Of a DNA stretch of 64,000 bases, positions 1 to 12,353 are shown one piece after another. This DNA comes from Arthrinium phaeospermum (Eukaryota > Ascomycota > Sordariomycetes > Amphisphaeriales > Apiosporaceae), in contig QYRS01000014.1 in NCBI GenBank assembly GCA_006503535.1, positions 744,001 to 808,000 on the forward strand, written 5' to 3'. The notes beneath the pieces are model-generated. The model saw nothing but the letters and a program-made list of their open reading frames with translations, did not search any database and had not been told where the DNA came from. Position 1 is the first letter of the stretch; the number at the start of each line of letters is the position of its first letter. A program made the translations under genes and the position numbers.

Positions 1-213
1 CATGTCGCCTACTCGTTACCTGACAAGTGCAGGCAGGTTCCTTTTTTTCCGAGCTGCGCCATTTGACAAATCTCGGCCGCTGCCCTGACTAGACGCGTTC
101 GCCTCACCACGTTTCGTATTGACACGCGCGCGCAACCCACACGCAGATACCCACACCCGCTTTGCGCATGTCAGCACCGCCGCCAGGGCCAAGGCTTTCC
201 TTTCCCGTGGAAC
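1..213. promoter_or_regulatory. Upstream region of the Clr5-domain gene
   Basis: Non-coding leader of the first gene. It has a T-rich and pyrimidine-rich stretch near 41-60. An out-of-frame ATG at 169 opens a short reading frame that overlaps the true start at 214. No other element is recognised. Confidence 0.4.
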
Positions 214-2483
214 ATGGCCAAGTCTGTGTCCGACTCGGATGCAGACTCGAAGCCCGTTTCGTCTCTATTCTGGCGATCTGTACTGAACACGGACGAGCCT
301 AGACCGTCGTCGTCGTCGGCGTCGTCTGCTGGGGGGTTGGGTTTCCGCGCCGGCGCAGGAGACCACCTTGTCAAATCAGACGACGGCACCAGTAATGCTA
401 ATTCTAAGCGTCATGAAGGAGGAGGAGGGGATGATGATGAGGCAGCGCGTTTTGCCAAGAGGCCAATTACTACGGTGAAGCAAGAGGAATACCCTTATTC
501 CGAAAATGCCGGCGGCTCGTACGATGTCCGGTATGGCCGGCCACAGCAGCAGCAAGAACTACCGCAACGCCACCACCCGCTACTACGGCCTACGGGTTCT
601 GCCGCAGCCCTGCCGTGCGCCACGCCCGCCGCCGCCGCCGCCGCTGCTGGCGCTCGGAGACCGATCCAGCAGTACCCGGCCGAGATCTGGGAGACGCACA
701 AGGCCCACCTCCACCACCTGTACATCCAGCAGGGCAAGTCGCTGAAGCAGATCCAGCAGATCATGGCCCAGCGGGGCTTCAACGCAAGGTTAGCAGAACC
801 AAGCCTCATTTATCCTATTCACTGCCACACGCGCCTGAACACGGGGGTCCGACTAACGCTGGCGCAAGCGACAAGATGTACAAGGACCGCTTCTCCAAAT
901 GGGGCTTTCGCAAGAACAGGCGTACATTGACCAGGGAACGGGCCGAAGGGACTAGCAGCAGTAACGGCAGTATGATGCAGCACACGAATCACCATTATCG
1001 AGGGAGCAGTAGTGGCAGTTCTATCCGGGCGACGGTCGGCGGTGGGATGATGCATGCACAGGATTGCTACGCGCAATTCTTGGGAACGACGACGGCCGCG
1101 CCACCCCGAGACTACAGGCAGCAGCACCAGCAACAATTACTATTAAGCCATCCGGTGGCTGAGAGGAGTTTACCGCTGGCGTACTTCCAGGACGCCCTCT
1201 ACGACAACCGGCCACAACTGCCGGACACTTACCTGGTGCAGGACCAGCTGCTGCGGTGCTTCGATGGCATGGCCGCGAAAGCCTGGGCGACGGGCGAGGT
1301 GCGACAGGGAGACACCAACAAGATCATGTACGTGACGCCCGAGGTGCACCGCCGCCTGGTGCGTCTTTTCGACGTGCGCGACTACATCAGCACCGTGACC
1401 GACGAGACGCCGCCCTGCCACGCCGCGGCCGTTATGCGGCCGGGTTACCAATCAGTCAGCAATTTCCTGCGGAATCCGTCGATGTTCGGCCTGTTGCGCC
1501 TGCTGCAATTGACCATGTACGCCGGGCCCAATACCCAGCTGCCCATCGTCTGGCGCTACATTGCCAACTCGCCGCAGCTGCGCCACTGCTCGGTGCCGGG
1601 GCTGTACGAGCTCTGCCAGAACATGGACCGGCTGATCAGTTCGTACCCGCCCGGCAGCTGCGCCTCCTCGCCGTTTGTGGATTTGGTCATCAACATGCTA
1701 CCGCGGCTCGAGGCCATGCTGCCGCCGCCGCCGCCGTCATCGCCCGAAGAAAATGCGTTGCCGCCCTGGACGCCGACGCGCAAGCTGCGCGATATGCTGC
1801 GCCGACTACTTCTGGCGACGTCGCACCGTCAGTCGCTGTCGGGGCCGCTGAGGCGGTACACTTACAACAGCGAGCTGCTGGTGCGGGAGCTGCTCGAAGT
1901 GCTGGAGCGCGAGATCGCGAGCCGAGGGGAACCCGAACAACGGTGGCACGTGTGCGAGGATATCAGCGCGGCGCTGCCGAAGGAAGTGCGGCTGGACTTG
2001 GCCATTTTCCACGCTTTCAAGAGGGCCGACGAAAACGGGAATTGGTGGCAAGATGGGGAGCATTTATTGAACGGCGTGCGGGAGCTGGAGCGGGAGGAGG
2101 GAAGGGACAGGGCGAGGGGGGAGAGGCCGATGGATGATTTGCAGAGGCGGCTGCTGCTGATTATCCAGGCGAACATCCATCAGAGTTTCTGGGAGATGGA
2201 GAGGGAGAGGCAGAGGCAGAGGCAGAGGCAGGGGGAGAAACGGCCAGGATACGACAACAACGAGTACAGCAACGCGCGGCTGGGCCTCGCCATCGCGCTC
2301 CGGCGGCAGGCCATGGATTTCATTACAGGGACGGCGGAGCAGCGCGAGCACGGCGAGCGGTTCGAGGACTTGAAGGCGCTCGAGGCGTGGCACCGCGAGA
2401 TGGGGGACGCGGCCGCGGCCGACGAGGCGGTGCGGCAGAGCGACTACGAGATCGAGCGGCATCTGGCCACGTTGACTCTTTGA
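214..2483 (+). CDS. Clr5-domain protein, 729 residues
   Basis: Two exons, 214-788 and 869-2483. The intron 789-868 has donor GTTAGC, branch CTAAC near 853 and acceptor CAAG. Splicing joins the two halves of a Clr5 domain (about residues 156-212): EIWETHKAHLHHLY and KSLKQIQQIM in exon 1, MYKDRFSKWGFRKN in exon 2. Clr5 domains occur at the N-terminus of many fungal proteins; the founding member acts in fission yeast heterochromatin silencing. A nuclear or regulatory role here is inferred from the family. The N-terminus is disordered, with Ser, acidic, Gln and poly-Ala runs (a GCC/GCT repeat near 630-650). Near 2195-2235 a six-base repeat encodes an Arg-Gln run. The ATG at 214 has a good context (GAACATGG). 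The function of the C-terminal 500 residues is unknown. Confidence 0.85.
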
Positions 2484-4757
2484 TTTACCAGCGAGAGGTT
2501 TATTTTTTATTTTTTTTTGTTTACTAGCAACCTTGAAACATGATACCACAAGTAAAGAAGACACATTTACACATTCACGGAATCGCGGGCAGACGGAAAT
2601 AAGGCTGCGGGCGTTGCGGTCTCGGCCGGTCGGCATGTGCCTTTTTGAAACGCAAGTACCGAGTTCGCTTACATGATGCGTGACGGTTGGCCATCGAAAA
2701 TTTGGACGAGCCTCCTTACTTAGTCAAGGCAAGAGGCCCAAACGCTTGGGGCCCGATTCGAAGTTAGTGGGAAGATAGTCATGCACGCATGCAGGTTTTG
2801 GCCGCGTAGTCAAGATGAAGAGATCAAGATCTTGCTCCCGTCGTTGGACCATGATCTTAGTCGAGGGGGGAAAGGTCTGGAGAAGTTGGAGGATGCGCCC
2901 GTCAGCCCGTCGTGGCGTTCTCCAGTTTCATCTCCACACGAGATGCAGTGTCTGCATATGCGATGCTGCAGGCTTGTCTCCCCGGATCCCCGTCATGACC
3001 GTTGACGGTAACTGAAAAAGGACTGATTCAATCTATTCTGTGTGCTGAAACGGGGCTGCACGCACATATTGCAGCCGATTCTCGGAGAATTCTTCTTGTC
3101 TTTTTTAATTCGGTGGCCAAACGCGGTTATGTATATTTATGTTTCTGGCAGGTCGATGCGTACAACCTGGTCTGCGAGTTCGGTATTTGTGCAAGCGCTC
3201 TACGTCATCTTACGAGAATTATTCCGGGGGTGGCCGATCGATTTTGGAGGCCTGCAAGCGAGCCAGGCCTGACCGGTTCCAGGGAGATATGCGAATTTTG
3301 ATGCAAGATGGCCCCCGGCGGGAACTGCCGCGATGTACATCATCAGTTGGAAGATTCGAACCAACCTCCGGGTCAGGTAATGATATACTTTGACATATGC
3401 TTCAGCCGTCCCTGATTTGACGGATGGGGGCATGATGGGATTGATTGAGGTGACATTGGCACAACCCGCCGACCACAAGATTCGGTCACTGTCAGAGCGG
3501 CCAGAGCGGGCTGCCGGGCACACGCGTTCTGGGTGGCACCAGAGTCTCCAAGTGCAAAGTGTGGGGGGGAGGTTGTGCAACAGGCTCTGCAGATGGCCTG
3601 AATCGCCAGACGACGCATTGCAGCAACGCATTCATCAGGCCATAATCAAACCGCCCCTTAACTGCTACCCTCAGGGCACATTGTCCATCAAATCACAAGT
3701 CAGTCGGTCGTTCGGGAGTCTGGACTGCCTGGGCAGGAAAAAAGAACACAAATCGTTCAAACGACAAACAAAATGATGGAAACGAGAAGGGGCGGGAAGG
3801 AGGGCGGAATAAATGATGCCCATTCAATAAGGCTTATTGAGTTAGATGTCAAAAAGTCTAGGTACAGTTCACGTTTTGTCGTGGTTGGACGAGGTGGGTT
3901 GGAGAAGGCTAAGGCTGTCGGTCGGTCCCACGCCCAGAAGGCCTGAAGCTTCCAGGCGGCTGGCCAAGCCCAGCCAAGGGTGGAGATGGGCCAAGCTGTG
4001 GCCGCCTGTCGCCAATGCAAGCAGCAAGCACAAGCAGCACCTGACGGTGGCACAAGCAACGCACAAGCTCTTGGGCCGCCCTCTGCCTCTGCTGCTGCAA
4101 CGCCGGACGCTGCAGCTGGCGATTTCTCTTCTGACGGGGATGGAACCTAAGCTGCCTCATCTCCTCCACTCACCAAACCCAGCAACCAGCAGAACCGACG
4201 GATGGGGGGGTCCCTTTTTTCCATCATAGCCGGATTCTCACTATTGACATGACTGGGGAGCAGCTAGCTAGCTTCCTTTCGCCGCCCCGGGAAACTAAGC
4301 GTACTGACTGACTGAACTTGTGACCGACCCAAGAGGCCCTACTACCCAATCCAGTCTGCATACATCAATTCCGAATCGATACCACATCTGATTGACTTTT
4401 TTTCTCGCCTGTCCATTTGGATAAAAAGCCACCATTCCACCATCAAAGTCTACTCCGGACCCCTCCTCTTCCCGCGACACCTATCCTGCGCACCGAGCTG
4501 AACCCGCCAACCCACTGACTCGGTCCATCAGCACATCCGTCCATAGAGGGGGGAACGAAGCTACCACTACTACTACCAGTACTACTACTACTGCTGTTGC
4601 ATCCTCCTCCTCGCTCACCGCCGACGACACCGACTCCTACGAGCTAGACACCCTCGCCGTCACCAGCAGCCAAGAGGAAAAGGACAGGGCGGACAGGGAC
4701 GCCAGGAGACTAGCCAAGCGAGACCGGAAACGCCGCTGGCTCGACGAACAAGACGAG
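2484..4757. other. Intergenic region, about 2.2 kb
   Basis: I see no convincing gene between the Clr5-domain gene and the phosphate transporter. The short open frames at 2.8-4.2 kb have no domain, no codon bias and no splice structure. The last 330 bases (4425-4757) are an exception: they are open and in frame with the transporter, and are described in a finding. A CTA/CTAC trinucleotide run lies at about 4563-4600. Confidence 0.5.
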
Positions 4758-7393
4758 ATGAAGTTCTCCCACAGCATCCAGTTCAATGCTGTTCCGGATT
4801 GGAGCAGCCACTACATTGCCTACAGCAACTTGAAGAAGCTGTAAGCCGACCTCGTCACTCCACGGTGTATATACGCGCTAACGTAATACCCCCCTAGCAT
4901 CTACACCTTAGAGAAGACCATACCCCAGCAAGGCAACGATGTCGAGACACGACCGCTCCTCCGCGAGGACGACCCCCAGACCATCTTTTCGCGAGCGTTA
5001 GACGTAGAGCTAGAGAAGATCACGTCCTTCTTCCAGATCAAGGAGAAGGAGATTCACGAGGATGTCGAGGGCCTGCTGCGCGACCTGCGCGACGAGAACG
5101 GCGGCGCCAACGCCATCCGGAACATGTCCCGGTCCGACGCCGATAACATCCGCCAGCTGGCCCGCGACCGGCGGTCCTCGCACGGCGCCCGCTCCACGCA
5201 GGGGGGCGACAGCGACAGCGACGAAGACGACGAGACGGCCGCCCTCAACAAGCGGCCCACCTCGAGCCAGCACGGCGGCCGCCGCCGGTCCATCCCGCGG
5301 GCCATGGACGCGTCGACGGACCTGGGCGCCTCGACGGACATGGGCCGGTCGACGCGGCGGACGAGCATCGCCGGCGGCTTCACCGACTACGCCGAGATCG
5401 AGGAGATGTACACGTCGTCCATCATGCTCAAGAAGCGCATCATCGGCCTCTACGTGCAGCTCTGCGAGCTCAAGTCGTACGTCCAGCTGAACCACACGGG
5501 CTTCCGCAAGATCCTCAAGAAGTTCGACAAGATTGTCGACCTCGACCTGCGCGCCAAGTACATGGCCGGCACCGTCGAGCCCGCCTACCCCTTCCGCGGC
5601 GAGACCATGGCCCAGATCGACGACTACATCGGCCGCCTCGAGCAGACGTACGCCGACACGGCCACCCAGGGCGACCTCGAGCTCGCCAAGAAGGACCTGC
5701 GCTCCCACCTCCGCGAGCACGTCGTCTGGGAGCGCAACACGGTCTGGCGCGAGCTGATCGGCCTCGAGCGGCGCACCGAGGCCGCCACCCTCGGCCACGG
5801 GCTGCTGGGCGGCGTCAACGAGAGCCAGTCGCGGCTGCAGGGCGACGACCCGCCCATGTCGCCCACCAAGGAGTTCCACACGCCCATTGGCCGGATCAAC
5901 GTGCCGACGTGGATCTACGGCAAGCCCGTCATCACGCTCCTGATCGTCATCGCCATCTTCGTCGCCCTGCTCTACGTGCCCTTGATGGAGAGCCCCGAGC
6001 AGCAGAACTGCGCCGCCATGCTGGCCTTCACCAGTCTGCTCTGGGCGACCGAGGCGATCCCGCTGTTCGTGACGGCCCTCATGATCCCCTTCCTGGCCGT
6101 CGTCCTCAACATCCCGCGCGCCGACGAGGAGCCGCACAAGCGTCTGGACTCCAAGGAGGCCACCGCCTACATCTTTGCCGCCATGTGGACCCCCGTCATC
6201 ATGCTGCTTCTCGGTGGTTTCACCGTCGCGGCGGCCGTCAGCAAGATGAGCATCGACAAGCGCGTGGCGACTTTTGTTCTGGCCAAGGCCGGGACCCGGC
6301 CCCGTACCGTTCTCGTGGTCAGCATGTTCACTGCCGGTTTCGCCAGTATGTGGGTTAGCAACGTCGCCGCCCCCGTCCTCTGCTTCTCCATCCTCGAGCC
6401 CATTCTCCGCAACCTGCCCCAGGGTTCCAACATGGCCAAGGCCATCATCATCGGTATTGCCCTGTCGTCCAACATCGGTGGCATGCTGTCGCCCATCTCG
6501 TCGCCGCAGAACATCATTGCGCTGGACAACATGACCCCCCAGCCGTCGTGGGGCACGTGGTTCTTTGTCGTCATCCCCGTCGGCACCGTCTCCCTTCTCT
6601 GCATCTGGATGCTGCTCCTCGTGACCTTCAACCCGGGCAAGGGCTGCACCATCATGCCGGTGCGGGTCGTGCGCGAGAAGTTCACCGTCAAGCAGTGGTT
6701 CACGGTGGCCATGTGCATCTTGACCATTTCGCTCTGGTGCGCGAGCCACTCGCTCGAGGAGACGTTTGGCGACATGGGCGTGATTGCCATCATCCCCATG
6801 GTCATCTTCTTCGGGACCGGCATCCTCAGCAAGGACGACTTCAACAACTTCCCCTGGACCATCATCATCCTGGCCGCCGGTGGCCTGTCGCTCGGCAAGT
6901 CGGTCAAGTCGTCGGGCCTGCTGCACACCGTGGCCGTGGACATCTCGGAGCGCACCGACGGCCTGGAGCTGTACTCGATCGTGCTCGTCTTTGCCTCGCT
7001 AACCATGGTGTTCGCCACCTTCATCAGCCACAGTGTGGCCGCCTTCATCATCCTGCCGCTCGTGGCCGAGATTGGCCGGGCCATGGACGAGCCCCACCCT
7101 AACCTTCTAGTTATGACCTGCGCCTTGATGTGCTCGGGCGCCATGGCGCTGCCCACGACCAGTTTCCCCAACATCAGTAAGTCTTTTCTATTCCCGAAAT
7201 GCCATTGCTTGAATCGAAACGTCTTACTGAATCGCTACCTGCTTGTACAGCCGCCATTATGAAGGAAGATGCTACGGGCCAGCGGTACCTGACGGTGAAC
7301 CACTTCATCAGCCGCGGTATCCCCGCCAGTATCATGACCCTGTGTGTCGTCGTCACTTTGGGATACGGAGCCATGCGTGTCATGGGCATGTAA
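4758..7393 (+). CDS. SPX-domain low-affinity phosphate transporter (Pho87/Pho90/Pho91 type), 834 residues
   Basis: Three exons: 4758-4840, 4898-7176 and 7251-7393. The start gives MKFSHSIQFNAVPDW, the canonical N-terminus of SPX proteins, and the first intron falls after NLKKL as codon phase requires. SPX occupies roughly the first 290 residues and in this family senses inositol pyrophosphates. From about residue 364 (TWIYGKPVITLLIVI) a multi-pass anion-permease domain follows, with repeated hydrophobic helices and conserved segments such as SSNIGGMLSPISSPQNI and TFISHSVAAFIILP. The family moves phosphate with low affinity at the plasma membrane (Pho87/90) or out of the vacuole (Pho91); the sequence alone does not decide which. 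Yeast relatives are about 880-920 residues. An in-frame upstream extension is possible. Confidence 0.9.
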
Positions 7394-8904
7394 GATTATT
7401 TTAAATTGCTCGTCTTTTTCTTATTTTTTCTTTGTACTACACGCGACCTCCGGGATTGCTTTTTTCGACCTGTTTGTTCTGTTCTAATGATTTAAAAAGT
7501 TATTGATGGGATGGCTTGGCTCCTTGAAGCTATAAGCATTCCACTGTGGGTTGTTGCATCGTTGGGCGCGTGGTCGATTGATTGCCGGACGCAAGATAGA
7601 CAGATGGGGGAGGGGTGCGGGCGAGAGATTTGGGGTTTGGGTGGTTGGTTTTGCTTGGGAATGCTTGCTCGGGGGTGCGAAGTTTGCATTGCAGATGGGT
7701 GTGTAAGTATGTATTATCTGATCGCGGGAATATAGAATGTCACCAATTCCTTTCAGTGTTACTGGACCTCTGCTTTCTGCTATGCATGATGTCGTCTTCC
7801 CTTTGCTGAGGTAATAATGTCGTTCGAAACTTGTCTCGGGAGCCAGTCATTTGTCTGCGGGGCGGTTCCGAGTTGCGCCCAGCCCCGGCAGTGGCTGCAG
7901 CTGCATCCGGCATGTACCCCATCTTCAGATTACATGATACCTAGTGGCGGGCGCGTCGTCATTACTAAGTCCGCACTCGGCGTCCGCACTATGTTTTACT
8001 TTTCTCCCCTGCGTGGGAATTGGCGACAGAAGCTTATCTTGGTTACACGAGTCTGTCTCTCTTTTAATGGGATTGACGGCAGCTTCCCCCAACCTTATAT
8101 CTGAAACGGACAACCTGTCAGTTCGGCAATGCGGGCTTTATTCGTTCGTTCGTCGCCCTGTAAGTCAAGTCAGTGGTCCGCCGTGCCGCCGCCCCGTCTC
8201 TTGCGTGCGCGAGTCGCGCAAAGAGATCAGATCTCTTAGCGGCCCCGATATTGTCTCCATTGAAAAAACCAACACAACACAGCTTCCGCGGTGGGTATTG
8301 AAAACGAGGCGATGGGACACGCGCAACTTGAAGAAACGTAAGTACTACCTCCTTTTCGAGCTGGATAGATGGCCAGGCAAAGAAGCCGATGCTGTCGGGA
8401 TATTGAGTGCCTAGCCAGCCCTGTGTCTTCCTCTTCAGTCTCCGGTTTCCAGTCTCCCTCTGCTGCGGGATTTATCCCGCTCGCTATTACTCTAAGTTAT
8501 GGAGAGGATATGGGAAGTGGGGACCCGCGGTGCCCTGTTCGGCCACCACTGGTTCCGATTAGAAATTCGGCTTTAAGTTGGACACTGGGCCGCGGTGGCT
8601 CTACTATTCCCCTGGCGCCTGGCCCCCCCTTCTGGGTCTCTCTTCTGGGGCGGTGACCTGTTTGCTGGAGCTGCTTGTGTAATCAAGGGGACTTTCTCGA
8701 AAGAATACTGGATCGCAACGCAGCTTCTGGAAGACTTGGCCACGGATATATAAGTAGGCGGCCGGATCCCGTGGCTGGCTGTACGTTAGAAACTCAATTA
8801 ACAACGACATCCGACTTTTCTCTGGTTTCTATTTTTAGCAAGTATTCCGTGTGACTTTTTACCAGATACCCCCCCTTAGATCTTACACCACCACATCCTA
8901 CACC
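7394..8904. other. Intergenic region, about 1.5 kb
   Basis: It contains the 3' end of the phosphate transporter transcript and the promoter of the old yellow enzyme. A TATA-like stretch (GATATATAAGTAGG) lies near 8745-8757, about 150 bases before the start codon. No credible gene seen. Confidence 0.45.
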
Positions 8905-10044
8905 ATGGCCGAATCCTCCAAGCTCTTCCAGCCCCTCCAGGTGGGCAACAACACGCTGCAGCACCGCCTGGCCATGGCGCCCCTGACGCGGTTCCGCGCC
9001 GACGCCAACCACGTGCCGCTGCCCATGGTCAAGGACTACTACGAGCAGCGCGCCTCGGTGCCGGGGACCCTGCTGGTGACGGAGGCCACCTTCATCTCGC
9101 CCCAGGCCGGCGGCTACCCCAACGTGCCCGGCATCTACACGCCCGAGCAGATCCGCGCCTGGAAGGACGTGACCGACGCCGTCCACGCCAAGGGCAGCTT
9201 CATCTGGGTCCAGCTCTGGGCCCTCGGCCGCGTCGCCAGCCCCGACGCCCTCAAGGCCGAGAACCCCAGCTTCAAGGTCAAGGGCGCCAGCCCCGTGCCC
9301 GAGGCCGAGGGCAAGACGGTGCCCGAGGAGATGACGACGCAGGAGATCCAGGAGTTTGTGCGGGACTACGCCCAGGCCGCCCGCAACGCCTGCGAGCTCG
9401 CCGGCTTCGACGGCGTCGAGATCCACGGCGCCAACGGCTACCTCGTCGACCAGTTCACCCAGGACGTCAGCAACCAGCGCACCGACGCCTACGGCGGCTC
9501 CGTCGAGAACCGCGCCCGCTTCGCCCTCGAGGTGGCCAAGGCCGTCGTCGAAGCGCCCGGCGTGGGGCCCGAGCGCGTCGGCATCCGGCTCTCGCCCTGG
9601 AGCCCCTTCCAGGGCATGAAGATGGCGGACCCGGTCCCCCAGTTTACGTATCTGATCGAGAACCTCAGGAAGCTCAGGCTGGCGTACCTGCACGTCGTCG
9701 AGTCGCGCGTCGGCGGCAACCTCGACGTGGCCGACACCAGCTCGGCCGAGAAGGTCGAGTTCGCGGTCAAGGCCTGGGACCGCACCAGCCCCGTCTTTAT
9801 CGCGGGCGGCTTCACGCCCGCCAGCGCGCGCGCCGTCGTCGACGAGGAGTACAAGGACTACGATGTCGTCGTCGTGTTCGGGCGCTACTTCATCTCGACG
9901 CCCGACCTGCCGTTCCGCGTGCAGAAGGGCATCGAGCTGACGCCGTACGACCGCGACACGTTTTACAACGCCGGCGAGGAGAGGGGGTACCTCGACTACC
10001 CGTTCAGCGCCGAGTTCCTGCAGAGTCAGAAGGTGGCTGCTTAG
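8905..10044 (+). CDS. Old yellow enzyme family NADH:flavin oxidoreductase, 379 residues
   Basis: Intronless FMN-dependent alpha/beta-barrel ene-reductase. It follows the classic fungal OYE pattern: MAPLTRFRAD near residue 24, VQLWALGR near 102, and the catalytic stretch VEIHGANGYLVDQF with His174, Asn177 and Tyr179, spaced exactly as His191, Asn194 and Tyr196 of yeast OYE1. YGGSVENRARF and the FGRYFISTPDLPFR phosphate-binding segment follow. The family reduces activated C=C bonds of enones with NAD(P)H; the physiological substrate here is unknown. The chosen ATG at 8905 (CACCATGG) follows a CACCACA-rich leader. An in-frame ATG at 8851 would add 18 non-conserved residues. Confidence 0.92.
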   Translation: MAESSKLFQPLQVGNNTLQHRLAMAPLTRFRADANHVPLPMVKDYYEQRASVPGTLLVTEATFISPQAGGYPNVPGIYTPEQIRAWKDVTDAVHAKGSFIWVQLWALGRVASPDALKAENPSFKVKGASPVPEAEGKTVPEEMTTQEIQEFVRDYAQAARNACELAGFDGVEIHGANGYLVDQFTQDVSNQRTDAYGGSVENRARFALEVAKAVVEAPGVGPERVGIRLSPWSPFQGMKMADPVPQFTYLIENLRKLRLAYLHVVESRVGGNLDVADTSSAEKVEFAVKAWDRTSPVFIAGGFTPASARAVVDEEYKDYDVVVVFGRYFISTPDLPFRVQKGIELTPYDRDTFYNAGEERGYLDYPFSAEFLQSQKVAA

Positions 10045-10862
10045 ATTGGGCCCTCATGCGACCATGCTTGCATTGCTACGGAGTTGGGATGGAAGGGAAG
10101 GCCAGTGGTGTCGATAGACGGCATCGTGTGGGAATCCTGTTACGATTGAAATGCATATATAGACAGCGAATGAAAGAATAGAACTTGTTTTCCAAAACAT
10201 AGGCACTCGCTTTTCCTACGCGACGGGGAGTGGCCAAGTCAATTGATGCCATCTTGACTCTGTCGCCGCTTGCTACTGTACGGTGGCGTTACGGGTGCTA
10301 AAAGGCCTAGCTTGGGGGCTAGAGTGACCGACTTTTCTTTTGGATGACTGACTGCGGAACGGCCTCGCAGTTCCAGTTAGCCTCTGTGGATACCGTCGCC
10401 GTACCAAACAGTGGAACCAGTTCTATCTTTGGCGGCCTTCCAGAACCCAATTGACTTTGCTTTTACTTCTGTAGGGGCTGCTGGTTGGGCACGTTGGTGT
10501 ACCCATCAAAGAAGCTTTATGTCGGGCTGCGTCCTGCATCCTGCACGCACCCGGGAATGCATACTGCAGATCTATGTTACCAGTCACTTACTTTGACATT
10601 GCATACCCGTTTTCAGATAACCATCGTGGATTTCTCGCCTAGGGGGAGAATCAACTGCTGGCCGAGGTAGCCAGATGCAGGAATTAGCGGAGGTGGATGC
10701 GGCACCATTTCGGTATCAGGGGAATCGCAGAGATTGCATTCTAAGCAGACAGTTCTACTTAGGGAGATCATTTCGCACCGCATTGGAACAGTCGTCAATT
10801 CTGCAACTCGTGGCCTTTTGCATGCTAACCAAGACGTGACCCTATCTCTGCCTCCCTTACCA
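10045..10862. other. Intergenic region, about 0.8 kb
   Basis: Old yellow enzyme 3' region followed by unremarkable sequence. No gene or repeat recognised. Confidence 0.4.
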
Positions 10863-11678
10863 ATGCATCAACCCACGAACAGCGAGCCGCCTCCCAATTG
10901 GGGCGAGGCCAGCGCTCTGGCGGGACAATGTCGAGCAGCCGCCGAGACCCGCCTGATAGGACACGCGGGGACGGGACAGGGGGAAACCGTGAAAGCATTT
11001 GCCGCGGATACCAGGCGAACCACCGCCGTCATCGAGGAGTGGACGGAGCCGCCGCCTATTTCCGACGAGCAGACAGAAAGCGACGCCATCTTTGGCCGCG
11101 AGAAGTTTGGGTTCGTGCTGTACAAGACATCAGAGCTGCCCTGGGTCCTGGAGGACTAATTACTCAAGGAGTGCAACACTCCGGCCTCGAGACAGAAGTT
11201 GATAGAAGACTCGCCGTTCCTCAAGTCCTTCCGGCTGCTCTGGAAGCGCTTTCTGAAGCAGAGCATCTTTGGGGACTACCGCGACGGCGAGGGCGAGCTC
11301 GAGATCATGCAACAGGCCCTGACGGGGGCCGCCCGCGGGAGGCTCCCAACATTGACATTGTACTATTACTAGCTTTAAAGTGCTGACTTGTACGTATCGC
11401 AGGTCCGGTTCGCTTGCAATGTGTACATCCACTTCTGGCCACTCATGCGCCAGGAGGGATTCGACCTGACGAAGCTCTGGACGCAGCAGGGAGAGGATCA
11501 CAGCAAGCCGCATCCCTTCCCGGGGCACGACTTGACTGAGGAGGTCATCAGAGAGCGCTTCCCCTATGGCGATGGGTCTATCACGTGGGACGTTTGGGTG
11601 CAATTCGTGGTTGCTGTCATCATGCATAAACTGTCACAGCTCTGGCGCATTCTGAAAGCCCTGGTCGGACTGCACTGA
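10863..11678 (+). pseudogene. Unknown gene interrupted by an in-frame TAA
   Basis: From ATG 10863 the frame reads MHQPTNSEPPPNWG to SELPWVLED and meets TAA at 11157-11159. The same frame then stays open and coding-like (LLKECNTPASRQKLIEDSPF, LWKRFLKQSIFGDYRDGEGE) to about 11359. After a probable short intron (about 11360-11402, GTACTA...CGCAG) a second segment starts VRFACNVYIHFWPLMRQEGF and ends at 11678. No intron of normal size can remove the TAA, so this looks like a gene with one nonsense change (CAA to TAA would suffice), or a sequencing error. I do not recognise the family; FGREKFGFVLYKTS resembles segments of uncharacterised fungal proteins. Confidence 0.5.
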
Positions 11679-12353
11679 AATGAAATGGAATTTGTTAAGT
11701 GAAAACAAATTGCTGGAATGGACTTTGGATGTGATACCTGTGTGAAAATGCCATGTAATCGTGGCGTTGTGACTGCTGAGCTGAGTCAAGGGGTCTGAAT
11801 ACAGATACACAATCGCAAACATGGGGATCATGAGTCGATATTCACCTGATACCATGACCCCTCAAGACCTGTATAAAGTGCTAGACGGGAAGCATGCTAG
11901 CCTTGCTGGATACGATACTCAAGCCCTGAAAGTGTACCGTTATAGGATTCTCAGTTGTGAATAGCAGCGGCGTGGCCTGTAAGTGAAATTGAAATGAGCT
12001 GCCCTTCAACCTCGTACTTGATGCCCTGTAACCAGAAGGATGAAAGCAAGCCTACAGGGCATTTTATAGACAATCAATACGTGATAGGTACCAATCCACT
12101 GAGTTCAGTGCCCTAGATAGCACTCTGCGCCTGAGATTGACCCTGTTAGCAGTGATTGTTGCTATGCAGACAGAGCTTGCATTCAACTGTACTCAAACAT
12201 TCAATAGAATCACACATCACCTAACCATATAAATTCTTGCCCAACTCACCTTGGAGGACTTCCGTTCCTTGTGTTTTCTCATGCAACCTGCAAAAGAATT
12301 ATTGCAGTCAACATCTAGAAATCGCGACGTCAGCAACAAGAACAGCCACCAAC
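11679..12353. other. Intergenic region, about 0.7 kb
   Basis: AT-richer sequence between the broken gene and the orphan gene. It serves as promoter for the latter. Nothing else recognised. Confidence 0.35.

Noticed and set aside
3340..3440. Minus-strand GGTTCGAATC resembling a tRNA T loop
   Set aside because: The T stem does not close around a 7-base loop, and there is no A box or acceptor stem.
5010..6926. 638-codon open frame on the minus strand opposite the phosphate transporter
   Set aside because: It is a shadow of GC-rich coding sequence. Its composition is low-complexity His/Asp/Gly/Arg and has no domain, while the plus strand encodes a clear permease.
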